Notes under the pieces: model-generated | What the model was told of the DNA's origin: nothing | Database searches by the model: none | What the model saw: the letters and a program-made list of their open reading frames with translations, nothing else | Part shown: piece by piece, positions 38,068 to 47,301 of the stretch | How the letters are laid out: every line of letters begins with the position of its first letter | Numbering within the stretch: the stretch's first letter is position 1 | Assembly (NCBI GenBank): GCA_030148725.1 | Contig: JASBSU010000043.1 | Location: 1-64,000 of the forward strand | Reading direction: 5' to 3' | Length of the DNA stretch: 64,000 nucleotides | From: Hyphomicrobium sp. | GTDB taxonomy: Bacteria; Pseudomonadota; Alphaproteobacteria; Rhizobiales; Hyphomicrobiaceae | Program-made: the position numbers and the translations under genes

Positions 38068-38811
38068 CTAGTTCTCTTCTTCCTCTTCGCGGCGCTCGCC
38101 GCCGGACATTTCCTTGAGCTTCGCGAACACGCGCGCCTGCTCTTCCTGCTCCGTCTCTTCCCGAGCTTCCTCATGCCGCGGCTGCATGATCTCCACGCGG
38201 CGTTCTGAGGTCGTCGTCTCCTCGGTCGGGAGCAGGGTCCCGGCCTTCTCCATATCCGGCATGTCCTTGCGGTCGCGTTCGGCACGCCGGGCCGCCTTCT
38301 TGACCTCTGCGTCGAGGTCGATCTGCGAGCAAAGGCCAAGCGTCACCGGGTCCTGCGGCGTCAGGTTCGGAGCGTTCCAGTGGCTGCGCTCGCGGATCTG
38401 CTGGATCGTCGGCTTGGTCGTGCCGACGAGGCGCATGATCTGGCTGTCTTTCATTTCCGGGTGGTTGCGCAGCAGCCAGAGAACGGCGTTCGGCCGGTCC
38501 TGGCGTCGCGACACGGGGGTGTAGCGCGGTCCCTTGCGGGTGGGCGTCTCCGGGACGACGACTTTCGGCTCGGCGAGGCGCAGCGCTCGGGCCGGCTCAC
38601 GCTCGGCGTCCTCGATCTCCTCACGCGTCAGCTGGCCGGAGGTGACGGGGTCGAGGCCCTTGATGCCCTGCGCGACGTCGCCGTCGGCGATTCCCTTCAC
38701 TTCGAGCACATGCAAACCGCAGAAGGCTGCGATCTGGTCAAACGTCAGCGACGTGTTCTCGACGAGCCATACGGCCGTCGCCTTGGGCATCAGGGGCTTG
38801 CGATCGCTCAT
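38068..38811 (-). CDS. trcR: DUF1013 cell-cycle transcriptional regulator (TrcR)
   Basis: A 247-residue cytoplasmic protein of the DUF1013 family, confined to alphaproteobacteria and named TrcR. The N-terminus (KPLMPKATAVWLVENTSLTFDQIAAFCGLHVLEVKGIADGDVA) looks like a helix-turn-helix, and RPNAVLWLLRNHPEMKDSQIMRLVGTTKPTIQQIRERSHW like a second DNA-binding or recognition helix pair. The C-terminal 60 residues are acidic and low-complexity, ending in a run of Glu. The two hairpin repeats follow its stop. Confidence 0.85.
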   Translation of the reverse strand: MSDRKPLMPKATAVWLVENTSLTFDQIAAFCGLHVLEVKGIADGDVAQGIKGLDPVTSGQLTREEIEDAEREPARALRLAEPKVVVPETPTRKGPRYTPVSRRQDRPNAVLWLLRNHPEMKDSQIMRLVGTTKPTIQQIRERSHWNAPNLTPQDPVTLGLCSQIDLDAEVKKAARRAERDRKDMPDMEKAGTLLPTEETTTSERRVEIMQPRHEEAREETEQEEQARVFAKLKEMSGGERREEEEEN

Positions 38812-39049
38812 GGGGGCTTAACCTCCGGCTTCCTGCGTCGGTCCGCAGGGCCAAGTATTTTGGGGCAACTGGGGAATGGGCGCCTTATAGACTGTGAGGG
38901 CCCGCGCGGCAACCCAAGCGTCGGCCTTTGGTTGAGGCGCAGTTCGCGCCGTAAAGTTGCTGACAAAAGCCCGTGTTGCCCCTGGGAAGCGGCGCAGATA
39001 GTGTCGCCGCCGGCCGCCGGGGCGGCACAAAATCTGGAAGGGCTTGAGA

Positions 39050-39484
39050 ATGGGCGAGACGCCGAAGAGCGTTTATTTCGAAGATCTTAGCGTTGGGCAG
39101 GAGGCATCCTCCCACAACACGGTGACGGCCGACGTCATCCGCGCCTGTGCCGACGTCTCGGGCGATCGCAACCCGGTCCACGTCGACGCCGACTATGCGG
39201 CAAAGACGATCTTCAAGGAGCGCATCGCCCACGGAATGCTCTCCGCCGCCTACATCTCGGCCGTATTCGGCATGCAGCTTCCCGGGCCCGGTGCGATCTA
39301 CATTTCGCAGACCATGAACTTCAAGGCGCCGGTCAAGATCGGCGATGTGCTTGTAACGACGGTCAAGGTTGCCGAACTGAACCCCGACAAGCGCCGGGCG
39401 AAATTCGATTGCGTCTGCTCGGTGAACGGCAAGCCGGTGGTGCAGGGCGAGGCTGTGCTGATGGTGCCCTCGCGCCCTGCCTGA
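39050..39484 (+). CDS. MaoC-family (R)-specific enoyl-CoA hydratase
   Basis: A 144-residue hot-dog fold enzyme hydrating crotonyl-CoA-type substrates (PhaJ-like). The catalytic Asp and His are in the hydratase-2 motif SGDRNPVHVDADYA, followed by FKERIAHGMLSAAYISAVFG. GGAAGGG lies 7 bases before the ATG at 39050. PhaJ enzymes feed (R)-3-hydroxyacyl-CoA into polyhydroxyalkanoate or related pathways, which is plausible but not shown here. It is 33 bases upstream of ribF and may be co-transcribed. Confidence 0.88.
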   Translation: MGETPKSVYFEDLSVGQEASSHNTVTADVIRACADVSGDRNPVHVDADYAAKTIFKERIAHGMLSAAYISAVFGMQLPGPGAIYISQTMNFKAPVKIGDVLVTTVKVAELNPDKRRAKFDCVCSVNGKPVVQGEAVLMVPSRPA

Positions 39485-39517
39485 CGAGACCGCAACGCCC
39501 GCCCCCGCGGAGGCCGA

Positions 39518-40444
39518 ATGCTCACCGTCCATGGCTACAAGGATGTGCCGCAGAAGGCGCGCGGTGCCGTGCTGGCGATCGGCAACTTCGACGGCGTGCA
39601 TCGCGGCCACCGGGCACTCCTGAGGGCCGCATCCGCCGTCGGCCGCGAGCTTGGTGCGCCGTCCGGCGCGCTGCTTTTTGAGCCGCACCCGCGCGAGTTC
39701 TTCCACCCCGAGGAGCCGCATTTCCATCTGACGCCGCTGCCGCGCAAGTTGAAGCTCCTGGAAGCCTCGGGCCTCGACCTCGCGGTGGTCCTCAAGTTCG
39801 ACGCCGCCCTCGCGACGCTCTCCGCCGAAGACTTCATCGCCCGCGTCATCGTCGACGGGCTGGCGGCCCGCCACGTCGTGATCGGTCACGACTTCTACTT
39901 CGGGCGCAAGCGCACCGGCACACCCGAGACCATGCGCGCCGCCGCCGCCGAAGCAGGATTTGGCGTCACCGTCATTCCTCCGGTTGCCGAGGACGGCGAG
40001 GTCTTCTCATCGAGCGCCATCCGGCTGCGCTTGGCGCAAGGCGACGTCAAAGGCGCCGCACGCCCGCTCGGACGCAACTGGTGCGTCGAGGGCACCGTCG
40101 TCGGTGGCGCGCATCGCGGCACCGGTCTCGGCTTCCCGACCGCCAATATTCCCCTGCCGCGCGGCACAACGCTCGGACACGGCATATATGCGGTGCGCGT
40201 CAACGTGGACGGCCGCAGCCACCAGGGCGCCGCCTACCTCGGCACGAGGCCCACCTACGATAACGGCAAGCCGGTGCTCGAAGTGTTCCTCTTCGACTTC
40301 GACGAGGACCTTTACGGCCGCGAGATCGAGGTGGAGTTCGTCGACTTCATCCGCGCCGACCGCAAATTCGATTCGAGCGAGGCGCTGGTCGAACAGATGC
40401 AGAAGGACGTTGCCCGCGCCCGCGACATACTCGCGACCGACTAA
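39518..40444 (+). CDS. ribF: Bifunctional riboflavin kinase/FAD synthetase
   Basis: A 308-residue enzyme making FMN and then FAD. The N-terminal nucleotidyltransferase domain has AIGNFDGVHRGHRALL (HxGH-like) and the SSSAIR motif; the C-terminal riboflavin kinase domain has GLGFPTANIPLP and YNGKPVLEVFLFDFDEDLYGREIEVEF. Length is that of the family. Lies between the hydratase and ileS as in many Hyphomicrobiales (ribF-ileS-lspA). Confidence 0.96.
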   Translation: MLTVHGYKDVPQKARGAVLAIGNFDGVHRGHRALLRAASAVGRELGAPSGALLFEPHPREFFHPEEPHFHLTPLPRKLKLLEASGLDLAVVLKFDAALATLSAEDFIARVIVDGLAARHVVIGHDFYFGRKRTGTPETMRAAAAEAGFGVTVIPPVAEDGEVFSSSAIRLRLAQGDVKGAARPLGRNWCVEGTVVGGAHRGTGLGFPTANIPLPRGTTLGHGIYAVRVNVDGRSHQGAAYLGTRPTYDNGKPVLEVFLFDFDEDLYGREIEVEFVDFIRADRKFDSSEALVEQMQKDVARARDILATD

Positions 40445-40445
40445 G

Positions 40446-40475
40446 CCCTTCTCCCCGCATGGGGAGAGGGGGAAG
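40446..40475 (+). terminator. Hairpin between ribF and ileS
   Basis: CTCCCC/GGGGAG with a GCAT loop, extended by the flanking CCCTT and GGGAAG. It resembles the short palindromic repeats scattered in Hyphomicrobiales intergenic regions; no T-run. Confidence 0.45.
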
Positions 40476-40557
40476 CGGGCGCCTAGATATGCCGGCGCCA
40501 TGTTGCTAGAACGCGGCCAGAAACCGGAAACCCCGGAAACCCGGAAAGATTGACACG

Positions 40558-43500
40558 ATGGCCAAGGACAACGGCGGCGGCGACGCTGCCCAGGGAAAGC
40601 ACAGCAAGCCGTCATCCGGCGCCTCATCGGGCGAGGCAACGTCCGGCGCGGAAGGCCGCGACTGGGGCAAAACGCTGTTCCTGCCCAAGACCGATTTCCC
40701 GATGAAGGCCGGCCTGCCCGACCTCGAACCGCGCCTGCTCGCCCGCTGGGCTGAGATCGGCCTCTATGACCGTCTGCGCGAGAAGGGCCGCAACCGCCCG
40801 AAATTCCTGCTGCACGATGGCCCGCCGTACGCCAACGGCCACATCCACATCGGTCACGCACTGAACAAGATCCTCAAGGATCTCGTCGTCAAATCGCAGA
40901 CGATGCTCGGCAACGACAGCAACTACGTGCCGGGCTGGGACTGCCACGGCCTGCCGATCGAGTGGAAGATCGAAGAGCAGTATCGCGCCAAGGGCCTTAA
41001 CAAGGACGCGGTGCCGATCAACGAGTTCCGCAAGGAGTGCCGCGACTTCGCCGCCCACTGGATCGACGTGCAGCGCGAGGAGTTCAAGCGCCTCGGCGTC
41101 GTCGGCGACTGGGCGCACCCTTATAAGACGATGGACTTTCCCGCCGAGGCGATCATCGCCGGCGAGATCACGAAGTTCGCGATGAACGGCACGCTCTATC
41201 GCGGGTCGAAGCCCGTGATGTGGTCGGTCGTCGAGAAGACCGCCCTCGCCGAGGCCGAGGTCGAGTACCAGGACTACCAGTCCGACATGATCTGGGTGAA
41301 GTTCCCGGTTAGGTTCGCCACGCGAGAAGGCGCAACGGTCTCCGACCTTCTTGGTACGTCAGTGGTCATCTGGACGACGACGCCGTGGACCATCCCCGGC
41401 AACCGCGCCATCTCATTCTCGTCGAAGATCGCTTACGGCCTCTACGAAATCACGGCAGCGCCCGAAGGCAACTGGGCCAAGGTCGGCGACAAGCTGATCC
41501 TCGCTGACAAGCTCGCCGCCGACGTCATGAAAGCAGCAAAGGTTGATGGCTTCGAAAAGGTCCGCGGTGTCAGTGCAGATGAAATTACAGGCCTTGGCGC
41601 TCGCCATCCGCTAGAGCAACTCGGCTATGACTTCACCGTACCTCTCATGGACGGCGATCACGTCACTGACGACACCGGCACCGGCTTCGTGCACACTGCA
41701 CCGGGACACGGTTCCGACGACTACGCAATCTGGATCGAGCAGGCCCGATTTAAGGGGGTCGACACCACCATCCCCTTCACCGTCGACGCTGATGGCGTGC
41801 TCACCAAGGAGGCCCCGGGCTTCGAGGGCAAGCGCGTCCTCAACGAGAAGGGCGACAAGGGCGACGCCAACGACGCCGTCATCAAGGCGCTGGCCGATGC
41901 CGGCAACATCATCGCGCGCGGCCGCCTGAAGCATCAGTATCCGCACTCCTGGCGCTCCAAGAAGCCGGTCATCTTCCGCAACACGCCGCAGTGGTTCATC
42001 GCCATGGATAAGCCCGTGAAGGGCATTCCGAAGGGCAACAACCAGACGCTCCGCCAGCTCGCCACAAAAGCGATCGAAGAAACCGAATGGGTGCCGGCGA
42101 CCGGCGAGAATCGCATCCGCAGCATGGTCGAAGGGCGCCCCGACTGGGTCGTCTCGCGACAGCGCGCCTGGGGCGTCCCCATCACCGTCTTCCGCCACAA
42201 GGAGACGGGCGATGTCATCCCCTCGCAGAAGTTTCCAAAGTCGAAGGAACTGATCTCGCGCATCACCTTAGCCTTCACCGAGCGCGGCGCCGACGTATGG
42301 TTCGAGGAGGGCGCCAAGGAACACTTCCTCAACGGTCTCGTCGACGACCTCGGCGAATGGGAGCAGGTGCGTGACATCCTCGACGTGTGGTTCGATTCCG
42401 GCTCGACGCACGCCTTCACGCTGGAAGACCCGCAGCACTTCCCGACGCTCGCGGGCCTGAAGCGCGTGCGCGACGGCGGCAAGGACCGCGTGATGTACCT
42501 GGAAGGCTCCGACCAGCACCGCGGCTGGTTCCAGTCGTCGCTGCTGGAATCCTGCGGCACCCGTGGACGCGCGCCCTACGATATCGTCCTGACGCACGGC
42601 TTCATCCTCGACGAGAAGGGGGATGAGAAGATGTCGAAGTCGAAAGGCAACGCCCTCTCGCCCCAGGACGTGATGAAGACATCCGGCGCCGACATCCTGC
42701 GCCTCTGGGTCGCCTCCGCCGACACGACGAACGACATCCGCTTCGGACCTGCCATCGTGCAGTCGGCGGCGGAAGCCTACCGCAAGCTGCGCAACACGCT
42801 GCGCTGGATGCTGGGCGCGCTGGCGCACCTGGGCGAGAACGAGCGCGTCAAGTTCAAGGACATGCGCGAGTTCGAGCTGGAGCGCCTGATGCTGCACCGG
42901 CTGACCGAACTCGACGCAGAGGTCCGCGCCGCCTACGCCGCCTACGACTATCGCAAGATCGTCGCCGTGCTCTCGCAGTTCATGAACACCGAGCTGTCGG
43001 CTTTCTATTTCGACATCCGTAAGGACACGCTCTACTGCGAGCCGTACTCCAGCATGAAGCGGCGCGCAGCGCTGACCGTCATCGACGAGATCTTCTCCGT
43101 GCTCGTCGCATGGCTCGCCCCGATCCTCTCGTTCACGGCCGAGGAAGCCTGGCTCGCCCGCGTCCCTGGCCGCGACGGGTCGGTGCACGTCGAGACCTTC
43201 CCGGTCCTCGACAAGGCGTGGCGCGACGACGAACTGGCGAAGAAGTGGGAGAGCGTGCGCGACGTCCGCCGTGTCGTGACCGGCGCGCTGGAACTGGAGC
43301 GCGCCGCCAAGCGCCTGGGCTCGAGCCTCGAGGCCGCCCCCGAGGTCTATGTGGCCGACAAGGAACTGCTGCGCGCGCTGGAAGGCGTCGATCTCGCCGA
43401 GGTCTCGATCACCAGCCAGGCGCGTCTCATCGCCAAGGCCGCACCGGACGACGCCTTCACGCTGCCGGACGTCCCCGGCGTCGGGGTTGTCCCGAAACGA

Positions 43501-43635
43501 GCGGAGGGCAAGAAGTGCGCCCGCTCCTGGCGTATCGTGCCAGATGTCGGCGCCGACCCTGCCTTCCCGGACCTGTCGCCCCGCGACGCCGAGGCCGTCC
43601 GCGAATTCGACGCCCGCGCCGGAGGTGAGGCATGA
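40558..43635 (+). CDS. ileS: Isoleucyl-tRNA synthetase
   Basis: A 1025-residue class I aminoacyl-tRNA synthetase. The HIGH motif is in HIHIGHAL and KMSKS in [12 protein letters not shown]; the editing domain lies between. At the C-terminus the usual zinc-binding CxxC of bacterial IleRS (KCxRCW) is reduced to a single Cys ([12 protein letters not shown]), so the zinc site looks lost or altered. An N-terminal extension of about 30 residues ([19 protein letters not shown]...) is low-complexity. Its stop overlaps the lspA start by 4 bases. Confidence 0.97.
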   Translation: MAKDNGGGDAAQGKHSKPSSGASSGEATSGAEGRDWGKTLFLPKTDFPMKAGLPDLEPRLLARWAEIGLYDRLREKGRNRPKFLLHDGPPYANGHIHIGHALNKILKDLVVKSQTMLGNDSNYVPGWDCHGLPIEWKIEEQYRAKGLNKDAVPINEFRKECRDFAAHWIDVQREEFKRLGVVGDWAHPYKTMDFPAEAIIAGEITKFAMNGTLYRGSKPVMWSVVEKTALAEAEVEYQDYQSDMIWVKFPVRFATREGATVSDLLGTSVVIWTTTPWTIPGNRAISFSSKIAYGLYEITAAPEGNWAKVGDKLILADKLAADVMKAAKVDGFEKVRGVSADEITGLGARHPLEQLGYDFTVPLMDGDHVTDDTGTGFVHTAPGHGSDDYAIWIEQARFKGVDTTIPFTVDADGVLTKEAPGFEGKRVLNEKGDKGDANDAVIKALADAGNIIARGRLKHQYPHSWRSKKPVIFRNTPQWFIAMDKPVKGIPKGNNQTLRQLATKAIEETEWVPATGENRIRSMVEGRPDWVVSRQRAWGVPITVFRHKETGDVIPSQKFPKSKELISRITLAFTERGADVWFEEGAKEHFLNGLVDDLGEWEQVRDILDVWFDSGSTHAFTLEDPQHFPTLAGLKRVRDGGKDRVMYLEGSDQHRGWFQSSLLESCGTRGRAPYDIVLTHGFILDEKGDEKMSKSKGNALSPQDVMKTSGADILRLWVASADTTNDIRFGPAIVQSAAEAYRKLRNTLRWMLGALAHLGENERVKFKDMREFELERLMLHRLTELDAEVRAAYAAYDYRKIVAVLSQFMNTELSAFYFDIRKDTLYCEPYSSMKRRAALTVIDEIFSVLVAWLAPILSFTAEEAWLARVPGRDGSVHVETFPVLDKAWRDDELAKKWESVRDVRRVVTGALELERAAKRLGSSLEAAPEVYVADKELLRALEGVDLAEVSITSQARLIAKAAPDDAFTLPDVPGVGVVPKRAEGKKCARSWRIVPDVGADPAFPDLSPRDAEAVREFDARAGGEA

Positions 43636-44165
43636 GCGCCGACAATCCCCCCGCCACGGGCAGCTGGGTCTGGGGCCCTTATTCGCGCCTCGGGCTGATC
43701 GTGTTCCTGGTCACCCTGGTGCTCGACCAGGCCCACAAATGGTGGATGCTGCTGGGCTACGGGATCGCAGACAAAGGCCGGGTCTACGTCACCCCGTTCC
43801 TCGACCTCGTCTACGTCAAGAACACGGGCATCAGCTACTCGATGTTCGACCAGGACAGCTTCGCCGGCCAGCTCATGCTGGCCAGCTTCGGCCTGCTCGC
43901 AACCATCGCCATGTGGATCTGGCTCGCCCGCGGCGGCACCGGGAAACTGCTGGCGGTCTCCCTCGGCCTCATCATGGGCGGCGCCATCGGCAACGCCATC
44001 GACCGCCTGATCCTCGGCGGCGTCGCCGACTTCTTCTCCCTCCACGCCTTCGGCTTCTATTGGTATGTCTTCAACATAGCCGACGTCGCCATTGTGGCCG
44101 GGGTCCTCGGACTGCTATATGACTCGCTGATGGCGAGTCGCAAAGACGCCGCAAAGTCGTTGTAG
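43632..44165 (+). CDS. lspA: Prolipoprotein signal peptidase II
   Basis: A 177-residue inner-membrane aspartic protease cleaving lipoprotein signal peptides. Four hydrophobic helices are visible, with the catalytic Asp residues in [18 protein letters not shown] and the conserved FNIADVAI motif. It overlaps ileS (ATGA) and precedes a lipoprotein gene, an ileS-lspA-lipoprotein order widespread in the order. Confidence 0.95.
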   Translation: MSADNPPATGSWVWGPYSRLGLIVFLVTLVLDQAHKWWMLLGYGIADKGRVYVTPFLDLVYVKNTGISYSMFDQDSFAGQLMLASFGLLATIAMWIWLARGGTGKLLAVSLGLIMGGAIGNAIDRLILGGVADFFSLHAFGFYWYVFNIADVAIVAGVLGLLYDSLMASRKDAAKSL

Positions 44166-44234
44166 CGCAGGACATTAGCGTCAAGTGCTGCCGCGACTCG
44201 AAGCGGGAGAGGCGCCCCAAGGGTGCCACGGGGG

Positions 44235-44696
44235 ATGAAAATGCCAGCCAGATTCCGTCGTGCCAGCTTTCCCCTGCTTGCCATCGGCCTTGCAGCAACG
44301 CTGGCCGGTTGCGGCACCGACGACATCCAATTCAACGGCGGTATTTTCGACGCGGTCGGTCTGTCCGACAACGCCAAGGCAAACTCGGGCACGCCGAAGG
44401 TCGCCGAGCGCGCCCCCCTTGTCGTGCCACCGACGCTCGACCGCTTGCCCGCCCCCGGCGAGGCGCCGGCCGCCCCTGCTCAGATCGCCGGCATCAACGA
44501 CCCCGACGCTGCCAAGCAGAAGTCGAAGGCGGAGCTTGAGAAGCAGCAGACCGAATATTGCGACAAGCACTATCGCGACGCCGGCATGCGTGGCGAAGAG
44601 ACCGCCATGGTCGAGGGCCCGCTTGGGCCGTGCCGTCCGTCCGTTTTGACGGCGATCAAGAAGTGGAATGCCAGCGACGACGCCGAAGGCCAATAA
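44235..44696 (+). CDS. Lipoprotein, unknown function
   Basis: A 153-residue protein with a lipoprotein signal peptide (FPLLAIGLAATLAGC, lipobox LAGC). The mature part has an Ala/Pro-rich linker and a C-terminal segment with two cysteines (EYCDKHYRDAGMRGEE... LGPCRPSVLTAIKKW). The start may be the ATG at 44241 instead, where GGGG spacing is better. Follows lspA by 69 bases. Confidence 0.75.
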   Translation: MKMPARFRRASFPLLAIGLAATLAGCGTDDIQFNGGIFDAVGLSDNAKANSGTPKVAERAPLVVPPTLDRLPAPGEAPAAPAQIAGINDPDAAKQKSKAELEKQQTEYCDKHYRDAGMRGEETAMVEGPLGPCRPSVLTAIKKWNASDDAEGQ

Positions 44697-44830
44697 CGCG
44701 CCCAATAACGCGCGTTGCCACTTTTTCTATTGCGCTGCAATGCCCGCTCTTTCTACGAGCGTGAATGAATATCTATAACCAAAAGCGCAAGAATCCGGTT
44801 GCGAGCTAGGGTGCGGCAACTTATACGCAT

Positions 44831-44861
44831 GCGGGGGGACGAAGCCGCTTTCGTCCTCCGC
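44831..44861 (+). promoter_or_regulatory. Leader hairpin before pqqA
   Basis: GCGGGGGGACGAA pairs with TTCGTCCTCCGC across a 6-base loop, with one bulged G. It ends 3 bases before the AAGGAGG ribosome site of pqqA, so it could influence translation or stabilise the message. Confidence 0.55.
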
Positions 44862-44879
44862 ATAAGGAGGAAACTACCA

Positions 44880-44969
44880 ATGAAGATCTGGAACAAGCCG
44901 CAGGTGCGCGAGCAGGAAGTTGGCCTCGAAGTCACTTCCTATATGCCGGCCGAGATCGACATCATCTAA
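44880..44969 (+). CDS. pqqA: PqqA, ribosomally made precursor of PQQ
   Basis: A 29-residue peptide MKIWNKPQVREQEVGLEVTSY... ending in AEIDII. The signature E-x-x-x-Y (E17 and Y21 in EVTSY), whose Glu and Tyr are cross-linked by PqqE and become the PQQ skeleton, is perfect, as is the AEID tail context of other PqqA peptides. AAGGAGG lies 9 bases upstream. A strong terminator follows within 24 bases, so the gene is monocistronic: pqqB, C, D, E are not in the window. It is too short for normal gene finders. PQQ is the cofactor of methanol dehydrogenases, in keeping with lanM in this window. Confidence 0.93.
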   Translation: MKIWNKPQVREQEVGLEVTSYMPAEIDII

Positions 44970-44992
44970 GCTGTCGACTTTCTGCGGTAACG

Positions 44993-45029
44993 ATACGGCG
45001 GTCGAATTTTCGACCGCCGTATTTTTTTT
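44993..45029 (+). terminator. Terminator of pqqA
   Basis: A perfect 13-bp stem (44993-45005 with 45010-45022) with loop ATTT is followed by eight T. Confidence 0.95.
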
Positions 45030-45072
45030 GTCTGCTGGCTTCGTCAATATCGCGCGGTGCGAGCGCAAAGAG

Positions 45073-45354
45073 TTACTTGTCGAACTTCTGTTCGACTTTC
45101 GCGACCCACTTCTCGAAAGACGTCCGCAGGATGTCGACGTCGAAGTGCAGGCCCTCGATCACGCCCGCCGGATGATCGTCGCGTGCATCGAGCTTGCGAC
45201 GGATGTCCGAATGCTTCTCGACCATCTTCGTCCATTCATTCTGCGCCTCGTCGCCCAGCTCTCCCGTCGCGCCCGGCGAAGCCTTTGCCGCGTTGATACG
45301 CTGCTCCAAGTCGTCAAGCTTGCGCTTGGTGTCGGCGAAAGGATCCTGGCTCAT
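45073..45354 (-). CDS. Small charged protein, unknown function
   Basis: A 93-residue soluble protein, helical and charged (MSQDPFADTKRKLDDLEQRINAAKAS...NEWTKMVEKHSDIRRKLDA...ILRTSFEKWVAKVEQKFDK); residues 8-25 could form a coiled coil. The ATG at 45354 has CGGAGAA just upstream. Convergent with pqqA and sharing its terminator region. No family name known to me, but similar short proteins are widespread in the order. Confidence 0.7.
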   Translation of the reverse strand: MSQDPFADTKRKLDDLEQRINAAKASPGATGELGDEAQNEWTKMVEKHSDIRRKLDARDDHPAGVIEGLHFDVDILRTSFEKWVAKVEQKFDK

Positions 45355-45617
45355 GTCGTTCTCCGAGAGTTGTCCATTGTCGTTTGCCCCCCACACCTGA
45401 ATGGGTGGACTTGGCGCGCAGCCTAGCCGCGACTTTTATCCATTTCGTCAAGAACGGTTGCGGGGAGCCGCAGGTAAACAAGCGATGACCGCGTTTGGTT
45501 CGCATTGTTGGAATGCGCGGCGCTCAAGCAGGGGACGGGCCCATCACGGCGCGAGTTGCCGATCCCATTCGGCAACCGGCGGGAGAAGGCCTCTAGGCTG
45601 CTGACGATCCGCTCGCC

Positions 45618-45740
45618 TCAGCTCATGGCGACGTGACCGAGCACGCCAGCCGTTGCGGCGATCAAGAGAAGGCCGACGAAGAACCAGACGATAGCGCTGT
45701 GGCTCAGGCTTTCTAAAGCCTGCGTACGTTTGCGTGACAT
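45618..45740 (-). CDS. Predicted 40-residue membrane protein
   Basis: MSRKRTQALESLSHSAIVWFFVGLLLIAATAGVLGHVAMS: a basic head and one membrane helix (about residues 16-37). GGAGAG lies 7 bases before the ATG at 45740. Short single-pass protein with no known function; the longer frame from 45827 lacks support. Confidence 0.6.
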   Translation of the reverse strand: MSRKRTQALESLSHSAIVWFFVGLLLIAATAGVLGHVAMS

Positions 45741-46030
45741 GGCGTCTCTCCGTACCGCCCATCCACACGCACGTTCTTCCGTGTACGCGAGGCCCGAACA
45801 TCGCTGATTTGCTTGCATGTGCGCCACTTAAATTAGCGCTTTGCGTTCAAGCAGCTTCGCAGTTGCGATATGGGTGGCCCGACGACCTGCCAACAGGATT
45901 TGCACAGCAAATTTGGCGCCGTACACATGCAGGAAGCCCCCGCTCCTGTTGGCGCCTCGGCAAATCAGATAGCCGGGAGACAGGCGTGAGGCTCCGGATT
46001 TTGAGCATCGCGCGGACTTTGGGGGCCAAC

Positions 46031-46378
46031 ATGATGCCGACAATCCGGATGAGCGCGCTACTGATCGGCGTTGCAGGCGCCGCGTTCCTCGGCGGCTGTG
46101 CGGCCGACGCGATCCGGACGGGTCAGGTGACGAAGCACTATCGCCGCGCCAAGTCCGACACCAACGTCGCCCGCAGGCAGACGCCTTCCAACATCGAGAC
46201 CGGCTCGGTCGATACGCAGACGACGCCGGTCACCTCGAAGACCGATCCGCGCTGGCAGTGGTGCGAGCAGCGCCACGTCGACCACCAGGCCGGAAAAGCC
46301 CCCGGCGGCGCGACGGATCTCGCCAAGAAGCTGGAAGACGACCGCATCTGTGCCGCTGTCTACGGCCAGCTGCAGTAG
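46031..46378 (+). CDS. Small lipoprotein, unknown function
   Basis: A 115-residue protein with signal peptide and lipobox (SALLIGVAGAAFLGGC). The mature chain is Thr/Arg-rich and disordered, then QWCEQRHVDHQAGKAPGGATDLAKKLEDDRICAAVYGQLQ with two cysteines. A second ATG follows the first directly. Function unknown. Confidence 0.72.
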   Translation: MMPTIRMSALLIGVAGAAFLGGCAADAIRTGQVTKHYRRAKSDTNVARRQTPSNIETGSVDTQTTPVTSKTDPRWQWCEQRHVDHQAGKAPGGATDLAKKLEDDRICAAVYGQLQ

Positions 46379-46381
46379 CGA

Positions 46382-46519
46382 TCAGACCGGCGGCACAGCG
46401 ATCAGATAGACGAGCGCCACGCCGGCCGTGCCAGCGGTGAATGTCGCCAGCACCAAAGCAAGATCGACGATGAACCCGCCTGATGCCCGCGCACACGCGA
46501 AGACACGCGGATGCACCAT
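46382..46519 (-). CDS. Possible short membrane protein
   Basis: MVHPRVFACARASGGFIVDLALVLATFTAGTAGVALVYLIAVPPV, 45 residues with one or two hydrophobic segments. The frame continues open to 46762 with an Arg-rich, non-hydrophobic extension that looks like noise. No good ribosome site; listed as doubtful. Confidence 0.3.
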   Translation of the reverse strand: MVHPRVFACARASGGFIVDLALVLATFTAGTAGVALVYLIAVPPV

Positions 46520-46869
46520 GAGGTGCCCGGCCGTCACCGCTGCATGGCGAACGTCCGCACTGCCGCTCGCGAGCCTCTGACGGGCACGCCGAATGGGCGA
46601 CACCCGTTTGCGCCGACGCCGCGCAACAATATTCCCACCACGTTCCACACGGCTGGCCTGCCCGTTGACCGCATCGCGCTCCAGAAGCGCCGCGATAAGC
46701 TCGATATCATCGAGCCTCGATGCAGCATCGGTACGGAAGACGTCTCTTCGCTGCGGACGCATCGTTTCAACTCTGGCTGAGAAACGATTGTGTGCCCTCT
46801 GCTGCGAATGATCAACGCGCGATCGCGTACGTTCTGCACCAACTCACGTAATTCTGATCGCGAACGACG
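46520..46869. other. Intergenic region without supported gene
   Basis: About 350 bases between the doubtful short frame and the gene ending at 46870. Several open frames cross it on both strands, all Arg/Ser-rich and without ribosome sites. No repeat or strong hairpin seen. Confidence 0.5.
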
Positions 46870-47136
46870 TCACGCACCCGGCGCGCGACTGTTGAGATCG
46901 ATCTCGCTGATCACCGCACGGACAGCCGTCATCACCGTCTCGACCCAACGCCCTGCCGCAACATTGTCCTGTCCGATGTCGTGCATCGCACTGGCATAAG
47001 CCTGATGCGCAACGTCGAGCGCGTCCTCGCGTGCATGCGGGGGCAAAGCGGCAATCTTCTCCGCAGTGCGCTGAATGCTGGCGAGCGTCTGTCCGACGAG
47101 TTCGTGATTTTCCAAGCGCTGATCCCCCGATCGCAT
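46870..47136 (-). CDS. Small soluble protein, unknown function
   Basis: An 88-residue acidic-helical protein (MRSGDQRLENHELVGQTLASIQRTAEKIAALPPHAREDALDVAHQAYASAMHDIGQDNVAAGRWVETVMTAVRAVISEID). The balanced composition and helix periodicity look like a real protein; GAGGG lies about 8 bases before the ATG. It is divergent from the bactofilin gene. No family assigned. Confidence 0.6.
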   Translation of the reverse strand: MRSGDQRLENHELVGQTLASIQRTAEKIAALPPHAREDALDVAHQAYASAMHDIGQDNVAAGRWVETVMTAVRAVISEIDLNSRAPGA

Positions 47137-47301
47137 TGCGTACCCTCAGCGAGCGAGACGGCGCTTATGAGGCGTACGCTGACAGCCTTCCGACGACATC
47201 TCGACAAAAATCCGCCGCGGATGCGTGCGCCAATTGCGCAGCGGGGAATACACCTAAACAGCCCATTTGTAATGCGCTCGACGAGCGTAGGAGGTGACCT
47301 C

